Shown: in pieces, positions 1 through 10,930 of the stretch | Layout of the letters: each line of letters begins with the position of its first letter | How positions within the stretch are numbered: the first letter of the stretch is position 1 | NCBI GenBank assembly: GCA_025506515.1 | Contig: CM046456.1 | Span: 14,642,061-14,706,060 of the forward strand | DNA from: Flaveria trinervia | Taxonomy: Eukaryota; Streptophyta; Magnoliopsida; Asterales; Asteraceae | Direction: 5' to 3' | DNA length: 64,000 nucleotides | The notes under the pieces: generated by a model | What the model was told of the DNA's origin: nothing | The model's database searches: none | Seen by the model: only the letters and a program-made list of their open reading frames with translations | Position numbers and translations under genes: made by a program

Positions 1-595
1 ACCCTTTCGAGGGATATAGTTGATTCTTTCGAGGGATATAGATGGCCCATCACCCGTTTTCCATCGCACATACAGTTAGGGTATTGCTCATTGGTCCATA
101 CAGAAAGTGAAAGATAAAGATAAAAGTTTACAGAACAGACAAGGCATACAGTAAAGAGAACGAACAGTATTTGTTGATGTAGTTAATGCGTGCTCGCATA
201 TACAGTACAAATTGTATTTTATAGAAAAGAGTATTTTCATATACAACATATAGAGAGTATTTTATTACTTATAAAACTAGAGCTCACTCAACAAAGCTGA
301 CTTTTATACATTTTCAGTTGGCAGGTAATTATTGCTGAGGATGGCACGAGGGTGAATCTAGTCGGCAGGGAAAGACTGACATCCATTCGTATTCTATGTC
401 GCTGTTGTTTTGTAATGCAGTAAAACATTCTTTTGTAAACAGTAAAATGATGATGTATGCTCAACAACAGTGTTCTAAATGAAATGAATGGTTTTTGATA
501 AATTATTCTGCTACTTAAGTTTGTAAAATTATAAGGTTTAGTGTTTTAACTGCTGTGATTGACCAACTATGAGGTGCCGGGGAACGGGGCTTACA
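1..595 (+). mobile_element. Tekay-A 5' LTR, 3' part only
   Basis: This is the end of a Ty3/gypsy LTR whose start lies outside the window. It ends in CTTACA and is followed at once by a tRNA-iMet primer site, which fixes the LTR boundary. It shares scattered blocks (around GAGGATGGCACGA and GAGCTCACTCA) with the LTR end at 61800-62135 but is clearly diverged from it, so it is an older or different subfamily copy. A short motif, TTTCGAGGGATATAG, occurs twice in the first 40 bases. Confidence 0.8.
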
Positions 596-597
596 GT

Positions 598-610
598 TGG
601 TATCAGAGCC
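598..610 (+). other. Primer binding site of Tekay-A
   Basis: TGGTATCAGAGCC is the usual complement of the 3' end of plant initiator methionine tRNA. It lies two bases after the LTR end and primes minus-strand DNA synthesis in LTR retrotransposons. Confidence 0.9.
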
Positions 611-945
611 AAACTTTAAGAGATTGGGTTAAATAAACTTTCAAAACCTAAACTTAAACTGAAAATAGGACAAATGGAGGATGTCAGCCCGAGTAGCTAC
701 ATGCCATCAGGTATGTCTTTTCCTAATGTTAACCGGTATTATGTGCGCATGCTATTTGATTATGTGCTCTTAGTAGATTTAGATACTGATTAAGTCAGGA
801 TAGGAGATGCTTGGGGTATGAAGAGTAAAGTAAGTGGCTAATCACAACTGGCCACTATAATTAGGGACTTACTATACTTGACATAACTGAGTGTTACCTT
901 GAATGACCGCGTTAGTGTTTGAATCTTATAGTGTGCGTTTTGAGA
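611..945 (+). other. Untranslated leader of Tekay-A
   Basis: This stretch runs between the primer site and the gag start. Similar leader sequence recurs after the LTR at 62152-62318 and, on the minus strand, at about 14940-15230. I see no ORF or other feature in it. Confidence 0.6.
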
Positions 946-2159
946 ATGGCTGGCGGTAGATCTTCAAAAGCCTCTCGTGGTGGAGGTCACGGGGCTGCTC
1001 TGCGACCCAAGAGAGGGAGACCCAGAGTCGAGAAAGTGGTTCATGAAGAACCAGAGACCCCTCATCCGGAGGGTGGCGATGAGAGCGCCAATCTGAGAGC
1101 CTCAGTAAAGGAGGCTGTGGTGGAAGAGGTTCACCAGGCCATGTAGACGATTTTACTGTCTCTGGTGACCGAAGTGATCAAGGCAGTAAGGGAAGGGGAA
1201 AGAAAGGAAAGAAACAGGTCCTCGGAGGACGGGAACGACCAGAGCCAGAAACGGTTCTCAATGATAATGAGGAGGAGGAAGAAGAGGAGCTTGCGCCGGA
1301 GGCGACCCGAGGCTTGCAACTATGGGGCGTTTATGAGATGCAAGCCCCCTAATTTCGATGGAAACGGCACTGCTACAGCTGCTCACCGGTGGGTGAGGGA
1401 CATGGAGGCTGTTCTCGATATCAGTGAATGCCGTGAAGATCAGAAGGTGAAATTCGCTACCCACTCTTTGTGGACTTGGCTTTGTGCTGGTGGGACAACA
1501 TTGTCCAAGCCGAGGGTAGCAGGGCCATTGGGAGAATGAGATGGCCTAAACTGAAGAAGTTAGTGATTGAGGAATTCTGTCCTCATAGAGAGATGGACAG
1601 GTAGAAGAGAGATTTCCTGCAGCTGGAGGCAGGCGATGACACACAAGCAGTACACCACTAAATTTAATGAAATGGCACGGCTGGTGCCCGATCAAGTGAC
1701 ACCACTATCACGAAAGATTAAAAGATACATCCAGGGGCTGCCGGCGGATATCCGTAGCCATATGATCGCTGCCCGACCGAGCACTTTCAGGTCGACGGTT
1801 GATTTGGCTGGTAGATTATACGAAGAGCTCGAGGTGTTGGTGGCTGAGGTGAAGAGGATGAGTGGGGATGGAAGGAACAAGAATGGGAAGAGATTTGGAC
1901 GTGGTGGTTTTACTTCAAACAACAAGAAGGTGAAGGTGAACGACCGTGGAGTGTCGTGAAGATCAGTGTAAGGAGTTTGACAAAGTGGAAGGGAGCATAC
2001 TGGTGAGTGTAGGATGGGGATGAACGTATGCTTCTGGTGTGGCCAGCCTAGCCACATCGCTAGAGACTGTAAGAAGCCGAGGGCGGAGAGCTCTAGAGCA
2101 GAGAAGAAGCCAGAGGAAGGAGGGCAGAGGGCAAGTGCTAGAGCTTACACTATGACCTG
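946..2159 (+). pseudogene. Tekay-A gag, broken
   Basis: Capsid/nucleocapsid gene of a chromovirus. The ATG at 946 opens a basic N-terminus (MAGGRSSKASRGGG). The retrotransposon gag core is visible from about 1320 (GAFMRCKPPNFDG, then HRWVRDMEAVLDISEC), and a single CX2CX4HX4C zinc knuckle lies at 2029-2070. The frame is interrupted by TAG at 1144, where Tekay-B has CAG, by a frameshift after ATHS near 1470, and by further breaks up to the TGA at 2158. In intact members gag is fused to pol. The family call is firm; no working protein can be made. Confidence 0.85.
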
Positions 2160-2160
2160 A

Positions 2161-4219
2161 GAGGAAGCCAGAGCTAATCCCGATGTTGTGTCAGGTATGT
2201 TTCTAGTAAACCAAGTTTATGCATCTGTATTGTTTGATTCCGGTGCTAGCAGGAGTTTTCTTTCCACTACTTTCTATGCTAAGTTGCATGTTAGTAGTAG
2301 AAAGGTCAGTGCACCATTCGATGTAGAAACTGCTATCGGTAAGTCCACTAGAATTACTGATGTGATAGAGGACTGTGCCATAGAACTAGAAGGTCATAGG
2401 TTTGCTGCTAAGTTACACGTGATACCCCTAGGTGGATTTGATGTAGTACTAGGGATGGACTGGTTAGCAACCTATGAAACAAACATCGTGTGTCGCAAGA
2501 AGATGATCCGATTGACAGTGCCTGACAGGAATAAGGTGACAGTTTATGGTGATCGCGTCACGACGATCCCGAAAGTGATTTCGATGGCGGTGGCGGGAAA
2601 GTGCATGAGGCGTGGATGTAGTGCCTACTTGGCCTACGTAAAGGATGTGGACGCGCCAACACCACAACTATTTGATGTACCAGTTGTGTGTGACTTTCTG
2701 AATATGTTTCTAGAAGATTACCCGACGTGCCACCGGATCGCGAGATTGAGTTCCAAATTGATTGATACCCCGTGCTCAACCCGTTGCCAAGGCACCATAT
2801 CGGTTAGCTTCGACAGAAATGAAAGAACTGATGGAGCAGTTGCAAGAGCTGCTCGATAAGGGGTTCATTAGTCTGAGTATCTCTCCCTGGGGTGCTTCGG
2901 TCCTGTTTGTGAAGAAGAAAGACGGTAGCATGAGGATGTGCATCGACTATCGTGAACTGAACAAGCTGACAGTGAAGAACTGATACTCCTTACCCAGGAT
3001 TGATGATTTGTTTGATCAGCTCCAGGGTGCCAGTTGGTTTTCAAGGATAGATCTTCGATCTGGTTACCATCATCTGAAGGTGAAGGACTAGGATATCCCT
3101 AAGACAGCTTTTCACATGCACTACGGTCACTATGAATTCCTTGTTATGTCATTTGGTCTGACCAATGCGCCAGTTGCTTTTATGGACTTGATGAATCAAG
3201 TGTGTCGGCCAATGTTAGACAAATCAATGATTGTGTTATTGATTATCCTAATTTTTCGAAGAGCGAGGAGGATCATGCCGATCATATTCGGGAGGTGTTA
3301 GAGACCTTAAGAAAGATACGTTATATGCAAAATTCTACAAGTGCGTGTTCTGGTTTCGCGAAGCTCAATTCTTAGGTCACGTGATAAATCCTGAGGGGAT
3401 TATGGTAGACCCTGCTAAGGTGGAGGCTGTGATGCAATGGAAGTCTCCAAAGACACCATCCGAGATTCGTAGTTTTTTGGGGTTGGTGGGGTATTATCGA
3501 AGGTTTGTTCAGGACTTTTCAAGATCGCTTCTCCATTGACCAAGTTGACCTGAAAGGATGTAAAGTTTATATGGGGTCAAGGCCAAGAATAGGCGTTCGA
3601 GGAGTTAAAGGTGAGGTGACTCAAGCTCCTATCTTGTCACTACCCGAAGGAAGCGAGGATTTGGTGGTATATTCAGATGCTTCTTACTCGGGGTTGGGGT
3701 GTGTATTAATGCAGAGAGGGAAGGTTATAGCCTATGCATCCCGACAATTGAAAGTTCATGAGGTCAACTACCCTACTCATGACTTGGAGCTAGCAGCCGT
3801 GGTCTTTGCATTGAAGATTTGGAGGCACTATCTGTACGGGACGAAGTGTATCATTCACTAACCATAAGAGCTTGAAGTACTTCTTCGAGCAGAAGGATCT
3901 AAACATGAGGCAGATACGATGGTTGGAGGTCATAAAGGATTATGATTGTGAGATCCATTACCATCCGGGCAAGGCCAACGTGGTGGTTGATGCTCTTAGC
4001 TGAAAGGAGAGGCCCGAGCCGATTCGGGTGAAAGCATATCAACTGATCATGTCCTCTGATGTAATGAAGCAAGTTAAGGAGTTTCAAGGTGAGGCATTAA
4101 AAGAAGATCATCTAAACTCTGAAAGAATGAGAGGTCTGGTCGGGGAATTGGGTGAAAACACACTTGGTGTTAAAACTCGATTTGGACAGGTGTGGATTCC
4201 TCGTTTCGGGGATCTACAT
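2161..4219 (+). pseudogene. Tekay-A pol: protease, RT, RNase H, broken
   Basis: Aspartic protease comes first, with the DSGA active-site motif at 2236-2247 and a second conserved block at GGFDVVLGMDWL. Reverse transcriptase starts near 2760 (FVKKKDGSMRMCIDYREL) and continues through SRIDLRSGYH and FLVMSFGLTNAP. The FIDD catalytic loop expected near 3240 is destroyed by a frameshift. RNase H is readable from about 3660 (YSDASYSGLGCVLMQRG). Stops at 2981 (TGA for CGA), 3089 (TAG) and 4001 (TGA for CGA) are mainly C-to-T changes against the other copies. The solo LTR at 4225 cuts the gene before integrase. Confidence 0.85.
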
Positions 4220-4224
4220 GTGAG

Positions 4225-5020
4225 TGCAGGATCGTTGAAGGGTGTAGAGTTACAACACAACAACACAAAGAGGAGATAAACTAAACTTAGATCAAACAGT
4301 AAACTGGATTAACTAAGTGGTGATACTAAGAACACAAGTATATATGAGACAGAACAGAAAGAACACAAGTGTTTGGTTTTCAAGAATGCAGTATATTGCC
4401 TTCTCTATGTTCTATTACAAGTGTTACAAAAGCATATTCGAAAGATTCAAGAACATGAGATACTTATACAACATCCTACAGCCAGCTATACTTTGAAAGC
4501 CAGCTGGATACAATTGACTAGACACACACAAAATCAATTTTAGAGTCAAAAGGCAGATTGCCTTTGACTAGTGACTATGACATGCCATAGCTCACATCCT
4601 TATCTATTACAAAAAGGATAAAGTACATAAAGTAGAAAGTTACAGACTCAAGACCTCAATGTACAGTTACCAAAAGCATGGACCTTTTCACCAAATCATG
4701 TTACTTGGTGACTTGCAGAGTTGCAACGGAAAGGTGTCCAACTTTATGGAACAGTACATCAGATAAAGCATGTTACTAAAAGTCTCGGAAGAAATTTGTC
4801 TTCATGAACTTGAAGCTTCAGAAGACTTTGTCTCTGAGGCTTCAGAAGACTTCATCTTTGGCTTCAGAAGATGTTGGTCTTGGCTTCGGAAGATTTCACA
4901 CTTAGAGAATTCTGTTGCACATGTGAAACTTTCGAAGCATTCCACTTTAATGCACTTGTGCAGCATGCAGGAAAGACTAAAGATGTTTAGGTTGCATCAG
5001 CCTCTTCATTAATCTCTACA
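4225..5020 (-). mobile_element. Solo LTR of a copia element (family 2)
   Basis: A 796-bp insertion splits the Tekay-A integrase between 'ctacatGTGAG' and 'GTGAGgatttt'. The repeated GTGAG (4220-4224 and 5021-5025) is a 5-bp target duplication. The insert starts TG and ends CA on both strands, as LTRs do. The minus orientation is inferred from the copy at 62319-62613, where this LTR follows a purine tract and coding sequence on the minus strand. No internal sequence remains, so it is a solo LTR left by LTR-LTR recombination. It contains repeated GAAGACTTTG/CTTCAGAAG words. Confidence 0.88.
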
Positions 5021-5501
5021 GTGAGGATTTTGGATGAAGCTCACAAGACTCGATACTCCATTCATCCTGGTGCCACAAAGATATATCAAGATATGAAGAA
5101 TGATTATTGGTGGTCGGGTATGAAGCGTGATGTGGTGGAGTATGTGAGTAAGTGCCTTACTTGTTTGCAAGTGAAGGCGGAACATCAGAAGCCATGGGAA
5201 GATCCAACCATTGGATATACCGAAATGGAAGTTGGAGCACATTACCCTGGATTTCATTACGAAGCTGCCACATACTCCGAAAGGGTACGATGCCATATGG
5301 GTGATTGTTGACCGTTTGACGAAGAGTGCTCACTTCCTACTGATCCACGAGACATATTCATCCAAGAGGTTGGCTGACCTGTTCATCTAGGAGATGTAAC
5401 TCGTCATGGTGTCCCGGTGTCCATTGTGTCTGATCGTGACACCCGGTTACATCTAAATTCTAGAAGAAATTCCATGATGCTATGGGGACGAGGTTACATA
5501 T
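5021..5501 (+). pseudogene. Tekay-A integrase fragment
   Basis: After the solo LTR the integrase resumes with its zinc-binding domain (H, H and CLTC around 5040-5165, including DYWWSGMKRDVVEYVSKC) and enters the catalytic core (VDRLTKSAHFL near 5310). Homology stops at 5501, in the middle of the core. The rest of the integrase and the chromodomain are missing, replaced by unrelated AT-rich DNA. Several frameshifts are present. Confidence 0.8.
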
Positions 5502-5886
5502 TACACATGTAAATCATACATATGATGTTTACATATATGTAAATCTAGTTATACACATGTGTAGTACTGGATTTACACATGTGTTAATCCGATATTACAC
5601 ATGTGTAAAACGAATTTCGTTAAAAAACGGGAATTTTTTTTTATTTTTTATAAATTTTTTATATTTTTTTATGAAAGAGGAAAAGTTAGGGAACATTTTG
5701 TGTTTATTTTTTTTATTTTTATGTTATTTTTTGATTTATAAATTTTTATTTATGTTTTTGTTAATACAATTTTACCATTGAGAACTAGTGATTGAGATTG
5801 GTTTCTAGAGTTCTCACAAAAAAAGCTAGTTCTCATTTGATCCCTCCTCTATATTATATAGTATATATATATACATATATATATAC

Positions 5887-5919
<33 letters not shown>

Positions 5920-6201
5920 ATACATAAGTAGGGTTAATGTGAGAGAGAACCACCATTTTTTGTGAGAACTCCATGAACTAATCTAAATCACTTATTTTTT
6001 ATCACATGCAAATCACATGTTATTCTTTCATTTTTTTAAAATGTTCATAACTTTTTCCATGACATTATTTTTTCAAAAAAATTCACCATAAAATTCAATA
6101 TTTTTTATCTTTTCAACGCCTACCATATTGATATACTTTTTAAAAAAAATCGTTCATCCGTTGTTTTCATATGTGTAAATCTAGTTATACACATACGTAA
6201 T
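5502..6201. repeat. AT-rich insert of unknown class
   Basis: About 700 bp with no protein homology I can see. The left part carries four copies of the palindrome core ACACATG(TGT) at about 5503, 5553, 5575 and 5597. A 20-bp word (GTAAATCTAGTTATACACAT) occurs near each end, at about 5539 and 6175, in the same orientation. AGTTCTCACAAAAAAAG (5810) and the opposite-strand-like TTTTTTGTGAGAACT (5957) flank an AT microsatellite and form an inverted repeat. It could be a MITE or Helitron remnant; I cannot assign it. Confidence 0.45.
5860..5921. repeat. (TA)n/(ATATAC) microsatellite
   Basis: An uninterrupted run of TA steps punctuated by TACATA lies at the centre of the AT-rich insert, between the two GAGAAC-type arms. 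Confidence 0.9.
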
Positions 6202-6568
6202 TGTAGGACAGTTGAAGGGTATGCAAATACAACACAACAACACAAAGATGAGAGTTGGTTAAGAACACTTAACTAATCAATCAATGAAACTGGTTAACCT
6301 CAAGTAATGACACTAAGAACACAGTAAATATGAGACAAAATAAGATACCAAGATACACAAGGAGATGGTTTTCAAGATTGCAGTATATTGCCTTCTCAAG
6401 TTCTATTACAAGTGTTACAAAGCATAAAAGATAGTTACAAGTACTTTAGATACATATACTACATTCTACAACTAGCTATACTTTGAAGGCCAGCCAGATA
6501 CAATTGACTAGACACAAAACAAAATCAATTGTAGAGTCAAAAGACATATTGCCTTTTGACTAGTGACT
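6202..6568 (-). mobile_element. Fragment of family-2 copia LTR
   Basis: This is the same LTR family as the solo LTR at 4225-5020 and matches its first ~340 bp (for example ACAACACAACAACACAAAGA and GCCAGCCAGATACAATTGAC). It starts at TGTAGGACA, the LTR edge, and is cut off at CTAGTGACTT exactly where a Tekay LTR begins. No target duplication is seen, so it is a broken copy. Confidence 0.8.
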
Positions 6569-8414
6569 TGTAACACTCGGTCATCTTAAAGACAATGAAA
6601 GAATGAATAAAGTGAAAGAAAAGAACGAAAAGGAATAAAACCCAAGTAGAGGGACTAAAAGTGACCAAAAGGACAAAATGTTTGAAAAGTGGGTGTAAAA
6701 GGTGGTATGGCCGTCCATATGTCACATACATCACTGATCTTCGGGCTTTAGAGAGAGAGAGAGTAAATGGGAGCATCAATTCTCGGGTTTGAAGGAAGAA
6801 CAAGAAAGAATCCGAATTCAAGGGGGTTTCTAGGTGGTTGAATTCAATTTGCAAACGAGTTTGAAGAAGCCATACTCAAGAGCTGCAAAGATGAGTTCTA
6901 GGACCCCTCTTTTACCTGTTTTAACTGATTTGGGGCTAGAAATACATGAATGTATGTTTTCATTAAACTGGGATTCAGACCCGTATGTTTGAATGTGTGT
7001 ATGATGATGTTATGATATGATGTATGATTATGTTCATGCTTGATGATGTTTCTAAGACTTAGGATGTATGAATAAGCTTAGAACATGATGAACAGTGAGT
7101 TGAAATTGAAGTCTCATGTTTAAGGCTCATATGTTAAGTTTTAGAATCTGCATAAGTGTTGAAAAGTCAATGCGGATGAGTAATGGGAAGAAATGCGGAT
7201 GAACAGTTAATGCGGATGAGTATTAACTGCTAAGTAAGTAAATGCGGATGAATAGTTAATGCGGATGAGGTCAATGCGGATGAGGTCAATGCGGATGAAC
7301 ATTGACTAACTATGGAAATGCGGATGAAGTAAGTCAATGCGGATGAAGTAAGTCAATGCAGATGAAGTAAGTCAATGCGGCTGGGGTAAGTCAATGCAGA
7401 CGAAAGTCATTGCGGATGAACATTGACTAAGTCTGAGAAATGCGAATGAATATGAATAAGTAAGGGGAAATGTGGATGAGTAAGGCCAATATGGATGGAA
7501 AAATGCAGATGAAGTAAGATGAACTATAGTAAATGCAGATGAACTATAAGAAATGCGGATGAACACTTAGACTTTTTCTGACTTTCTGAGAAAAAGACGA
7601 ATGTAGGCTTTGACTTGAGATGTCTGGGGATTCATGCAAGTTGACTTTTGAGGTCATAGATGTTATGATGGGATGTTGTGATGTGTGATTGATGCTTATG
7701 CATGATGATGATGTATGAAGTTGCATGATTATGCATGTTGTATATGTATGATGTTGCCCTGTATGATGATGATGTTTGTGTATATGTTATGTTCCTTATT
7801 ATGATGTATTTTTATCCTCCTATGGCTTTACGTGTCATGTTAATGAATGAAATGAAGTATTATGTAACGTAAAGTGAAAGATAAGAAAAGAGGAACATGA
7901 AGTAAGAAGCATGCATTAATGAAAGATGAAAGTAAAGAAAGGCTGCAAGCAAATGTATGGAGGTGGACACCCAATGAAGTGTCAGCTCAACGGTGTGCGG
8001 GTTAGCTACCCCAAAGGATGCACACTGGGGTCCAATCTTTGTGATTGACCATATGAATGGAATCCTTGCCGCTTGCCATAGGTGCTAGAGTCGGCTTCGT
8101 GCACAATGTTCGAGGTCTATGAAAGACCTCAGGCTCAGTTACCCGCTTCGTGCACAATGTTCGGGGTATAGCATATGGCATTGTTCCGGATGAGAAATAA
8201 AAGATAAATGGTGAATGTACTTGCCCTAGGTACTGGAGTCAGCTTCGTGCATAATGTTCGAGGTCTTTGAAAGACCTCAGGCCCAGTTACCCGCTTCGTG
8301 CACTATGTTCGGGGAAGGTACATGTCATTGGAAGTAATGAATGACTAAATGAAAGTAAGAATGTATGAAAGAATGAAAGTTAACATATGAATGATGAAGA
8401 TAATAAAGATATTA
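6569..8414 (+). mobile_element. Tekay LTR, plus strand, 3' end missing
   Basis: It starts TGTAACACTCGGTCATCTTA, the same start as the LTR at 42031, and follows that LTR through the 'atgcggatga' minisatellite and the CTTCGTGCACAATGTTCG blocks. It stops at ATATTATTATG-like sequence near 8414, about 380 bp short of the expected LTR end, where an oppositely oriented Tekay LTR begins. It may be the 3' LTR of Tekay-A, but the intervening chromodomain is absent, so this is not certain. Confidence 0.8.
7160..7565 (+). repeat. Minisatellite, unit about AATGCGGATGAA
   Basis: About twenty imperfect copies of an 11-12 bp AATGCGGATGA word, separated by short spacers such as GTAAGTC and CATTGACTAA, lie inside the Tekay LTR. 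The same array occurs at 55168-55540 in the LTR of Tekay-D. Confidence 0.85.
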
Positions 8415-8889
8415 TGTTAGGCCCTGTTCCCGGGACGCTTACAGTTGGTTCCTCATCGCACATAAAACAATATTTACATTTGCCTTACGAAAACATTGCA
8501 GCGGAAACATAATGATTTAACTTTTCATATCATTACAAATGCTTTTGCAAGTTAATACAAGCGTTCATTTCAAAACATCATTCGTTCGCATTACAATGCA
8601 AAAACATTAACAAAAGAATGCCATCCAAAAGAGCTGAGTAGCTGCCTCGTGCCATCCTCAGCAATGTTTACCTGCCAACTGAAAATATATAAAAGTTAGC
8701 ATCGCTGAGTGAGTTCTAGTTTTATAATAAAACATACATTTCATTCGTTTAAACCGTTATTTACTTTCTTTCAGAATCAAACTTTACGTTTCATTTGTTC
8801 GTGATCATACATCATACGTACATACAGATAATATCATTATTATCTTCCATTACATTCGTTAACCTCGTTCATTTTATACGTTCGTCCTT

Positions 8890-9235
8890 TTGAGTCTGTT
8901 GCGACAACAGGGTCGCTCACCTCATTAACAATCACAACTAATTGCACGCCATCTGAGTCTATTGCAACCATAGGGTTGCTCACCCCAATTGCCAATTTCA
9001 ACAATAGCACGCTATCCAGTTGTTGCAACCATAGGGTCGCTCACCTCATGGAAACTTCACGATAGATCGCTATCCGAGTCTGTTGCACCCATAGGGTTGC
9101 TCACCCCAATTACCACTTTCAATGATAGCACGCTATCCGAGTCTGTTGCAACCATAGGGTTGCTCACCTTATGGCAACTTCATCATAGCACGTTGTCCGA
9201 GTCTGTTGCAACAACTAGGTTGCTCACCTCAAATA
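8890..9235 (-). repeat. Six ~60-68 bp tandem units in LTR
   Basis: GAGTCTGTTGCAACC-type starts lie at about 8892, 8955, 9017, 9076, 9139 and 9199, each followed by a variant of AGGGTTGCTCACCTCATGG. The paired LTR carries the same six units at about 15727-16065. The plus-strand Tekay LTRs lack this array. Confidence 0.85.
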
Positions 9236-9567
9236 TGTGCTTGCAAGCCTTTCCTTCGTTCATTCGTCATTCAATAATACATGCATTCTACTTCGTGTTC
9301 CTCTTTCATTATCTTTCACTTTACGTTACATAATATTATTCATTCATTCATTAACATGACACGTAAAGCCACAAGAAAGATAAACATACATCATCATAAG
9401 GAGCATATCATACAATCATACATAACCACCAATCATACATCACATCATACATCACATCATCACAACTAATTGACTTCAGAAAGTCAACTTACATAGCCCC
9501 CAGAACCTCCCAAGTCAAAGCCTACATTACACTTTTTCAACAAAAATCAGAAAATATTCTAAGTCCT

Positions 9568-9912
9568 TAGGCGCATGGGCATTATGTAGGCGCATGGGCA
9601 TCTTTCAGGCGCATGGCACTATGCAGGCGCATAGGAATCCTGGACGTCTGGACACTTAGTCAATTCCAGCCCAATTCTAGGCGCATGGGTACTATTAAGG
9701 CGTATGAACTTAGGCGTATGGACTAATCAGTCGCATGGACACTTAGGCGCATGGGCCACTGGGCGCATGGGCAATGGGGTGCATGGCCCAATACTTAGTC
9801 GTTTGACTAATATTTCTAGGCGCATGGACCACTGTTTAGGCGCATGGGCTATACTTAAACATTTCTAAGACAATTTCAGGCGCATGAGCCTTATCTAGGC
9901 GCATGAACCTTC
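9568..9912 (-). repeat. Minisatellite, unit about AGGCGCATGGG
   Basis: Roughly fifteen to twenty imperfect copies of an 11-bp AGGCGCATGGG word (CCCATGCGCCT on the element's own strand) with short irregular spacers. It sits at the LTR position where plus-strand Tekay LTRs have the AATGCGGATGA array. The paired array is at 16425-16860. Confidence 0.85.
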
Positions 9913-10526
9913 TGCGTAACATGTTTCTAGGATGCTTTCAAACCCAATCATCAAACCCATCTGTTCTAAGCTTATTAAGGCTATTCTAAACAAAAACAAC
10001 CTATAAGCATCTAAGAAACATCATCCAACATGCATAAAACATACGGGCATACATACACAAACATTGTAAACATCATTTTAATACATTTTTAGCCCCAAAT
10101 ATGTTTAAAACAAGTAGAAACCAGGGTGTAGAAACTCACCTGGTGCAACTTGGGTGTATCTTCCTTTTAACCCTTTTGCAAATGAGTTCAAACACCTAAA
10201 AAACCCCACCAAACACACACACCTGAACACACACAAACATATAAGCATAAACCCGAGACCAAAACCCAACACAAATGCTTAAAACCCACGAATTCATACC
10301 TTAAATTCGACCTTCTTCTTCTTCTTCTTCCAAGAGTTTCTGCTCTCTCTCTCACTCCGAATGAAAAGTGATGTGTAGGGAGGGTGGGCGGCCATGCCTA
10401 CCTTTACACCAACTTTTGAAAGATTTTGTCCTTTTGACACTTTTAACCCCTCATCTTGGGTTTAATTGCTTTTCCTTCATTTATTCCTCTTTTCTATCTT
10501 TCTTTGAAAAAAAGCCGGGTGTTACA

Positions 10527-10541
10527 AGTCCACCCCTTATT
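10527..10541 (-). other. Polypurine tract of Tekay-B
   Basis: On the minus strand AATAAGGGGTGGACT immediately precedes the LTR start TGTAACACC. The same GGAGTGGACT-type tract precedes the LTR at 42031. It primes plus-strand DNA synthesis. Confidence 0.75.
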
Positions 10542-10549
10542 TAGGTTTC

Positions 10550-10930
10550 GTCCCCGAAACCTGTTATTTCTCGAACATATGAGGATAATGGCTCATCTCC
10601 TCCTCGGTCTCCCATGTAGATTCGGATCTCATCTTGTGCTTCCACTGTACACGCACAGAGGAACCACTTATTCTCAGTCTCTTCTCTTTACGATCAATGA
10701 TCGCCACTGGTTGCTCTACCATAATTGAGTCGTTCATCCACCTTGATATCTTCTAGTGGTACAACCATATCCTCCTCGGTGAAGCACTTTCTTAAGTGAG
10801 ATACATGGAATGTCGGATGAATTCCACCTAGCTCACTGGGCAACTTCAATCTATAGGCCACCTCTCCTACTCGAGCAATGATTCGGAAAGGCCCTATGTA
10901 TCTCGTATGGTGGCATGCCAATACTAGCAT
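10550..10930 (-). pseudogene. Tekay-B integrase C-terminus and chromodomain, broken
   Basis: The GPY/F-like module (RYIGPFRIIARVGEVAYRL) is followed by HPTFHVSHLRKC and the linker VPLEDIKVDERLNY. After a frameshift the chromodomain C-terminus is readable (VQWKHK, then STWETEEEM and the end HYPHMF). Chromodomains of this lineage are thought to direct insertion into heterochromatin. A ~290-bp deletion removes the segment between the integrase core and RYIGPF; the intact sequence is present at 17850-18125. Confidence 0.8.

Larger units (their letters stand above)
8415..10526 (-). mobile_element. Tekay-B 3' LTR
   Basis: On the minus strand it starts TGTAACACCCGGC (at 10526) and ends GGGAACAGGGCCTAACA (at 8415; one base differs from the consensus TTACA). 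It is about 2.1 kb and highly similar to 15247-17462 throughout. The left edge abuts the plus-strand LTR that ends at 8414. Confidence 0.88.

Noticed and set aside
4028..4279. 83-codon open frame ending in SAGSLKGVELQHNNTKRR
   Set aside because: It is integrase sequence reading into the solo LTR at 4225; the last residues are LTR, not a protein end.
7160..7565. CRISPR-like array
   Set aside because: Units are ~12 bp, imperfect, with irregular short spacers, inside a plant LTR.
8989..9469. Plus-strand open frames (SESVATIGLLT repeats and a His-rich stretch)
   Set aside because: They are translations of the ~60-bp LTR repeat units and of CATCACATCATAC-type simple sequence.
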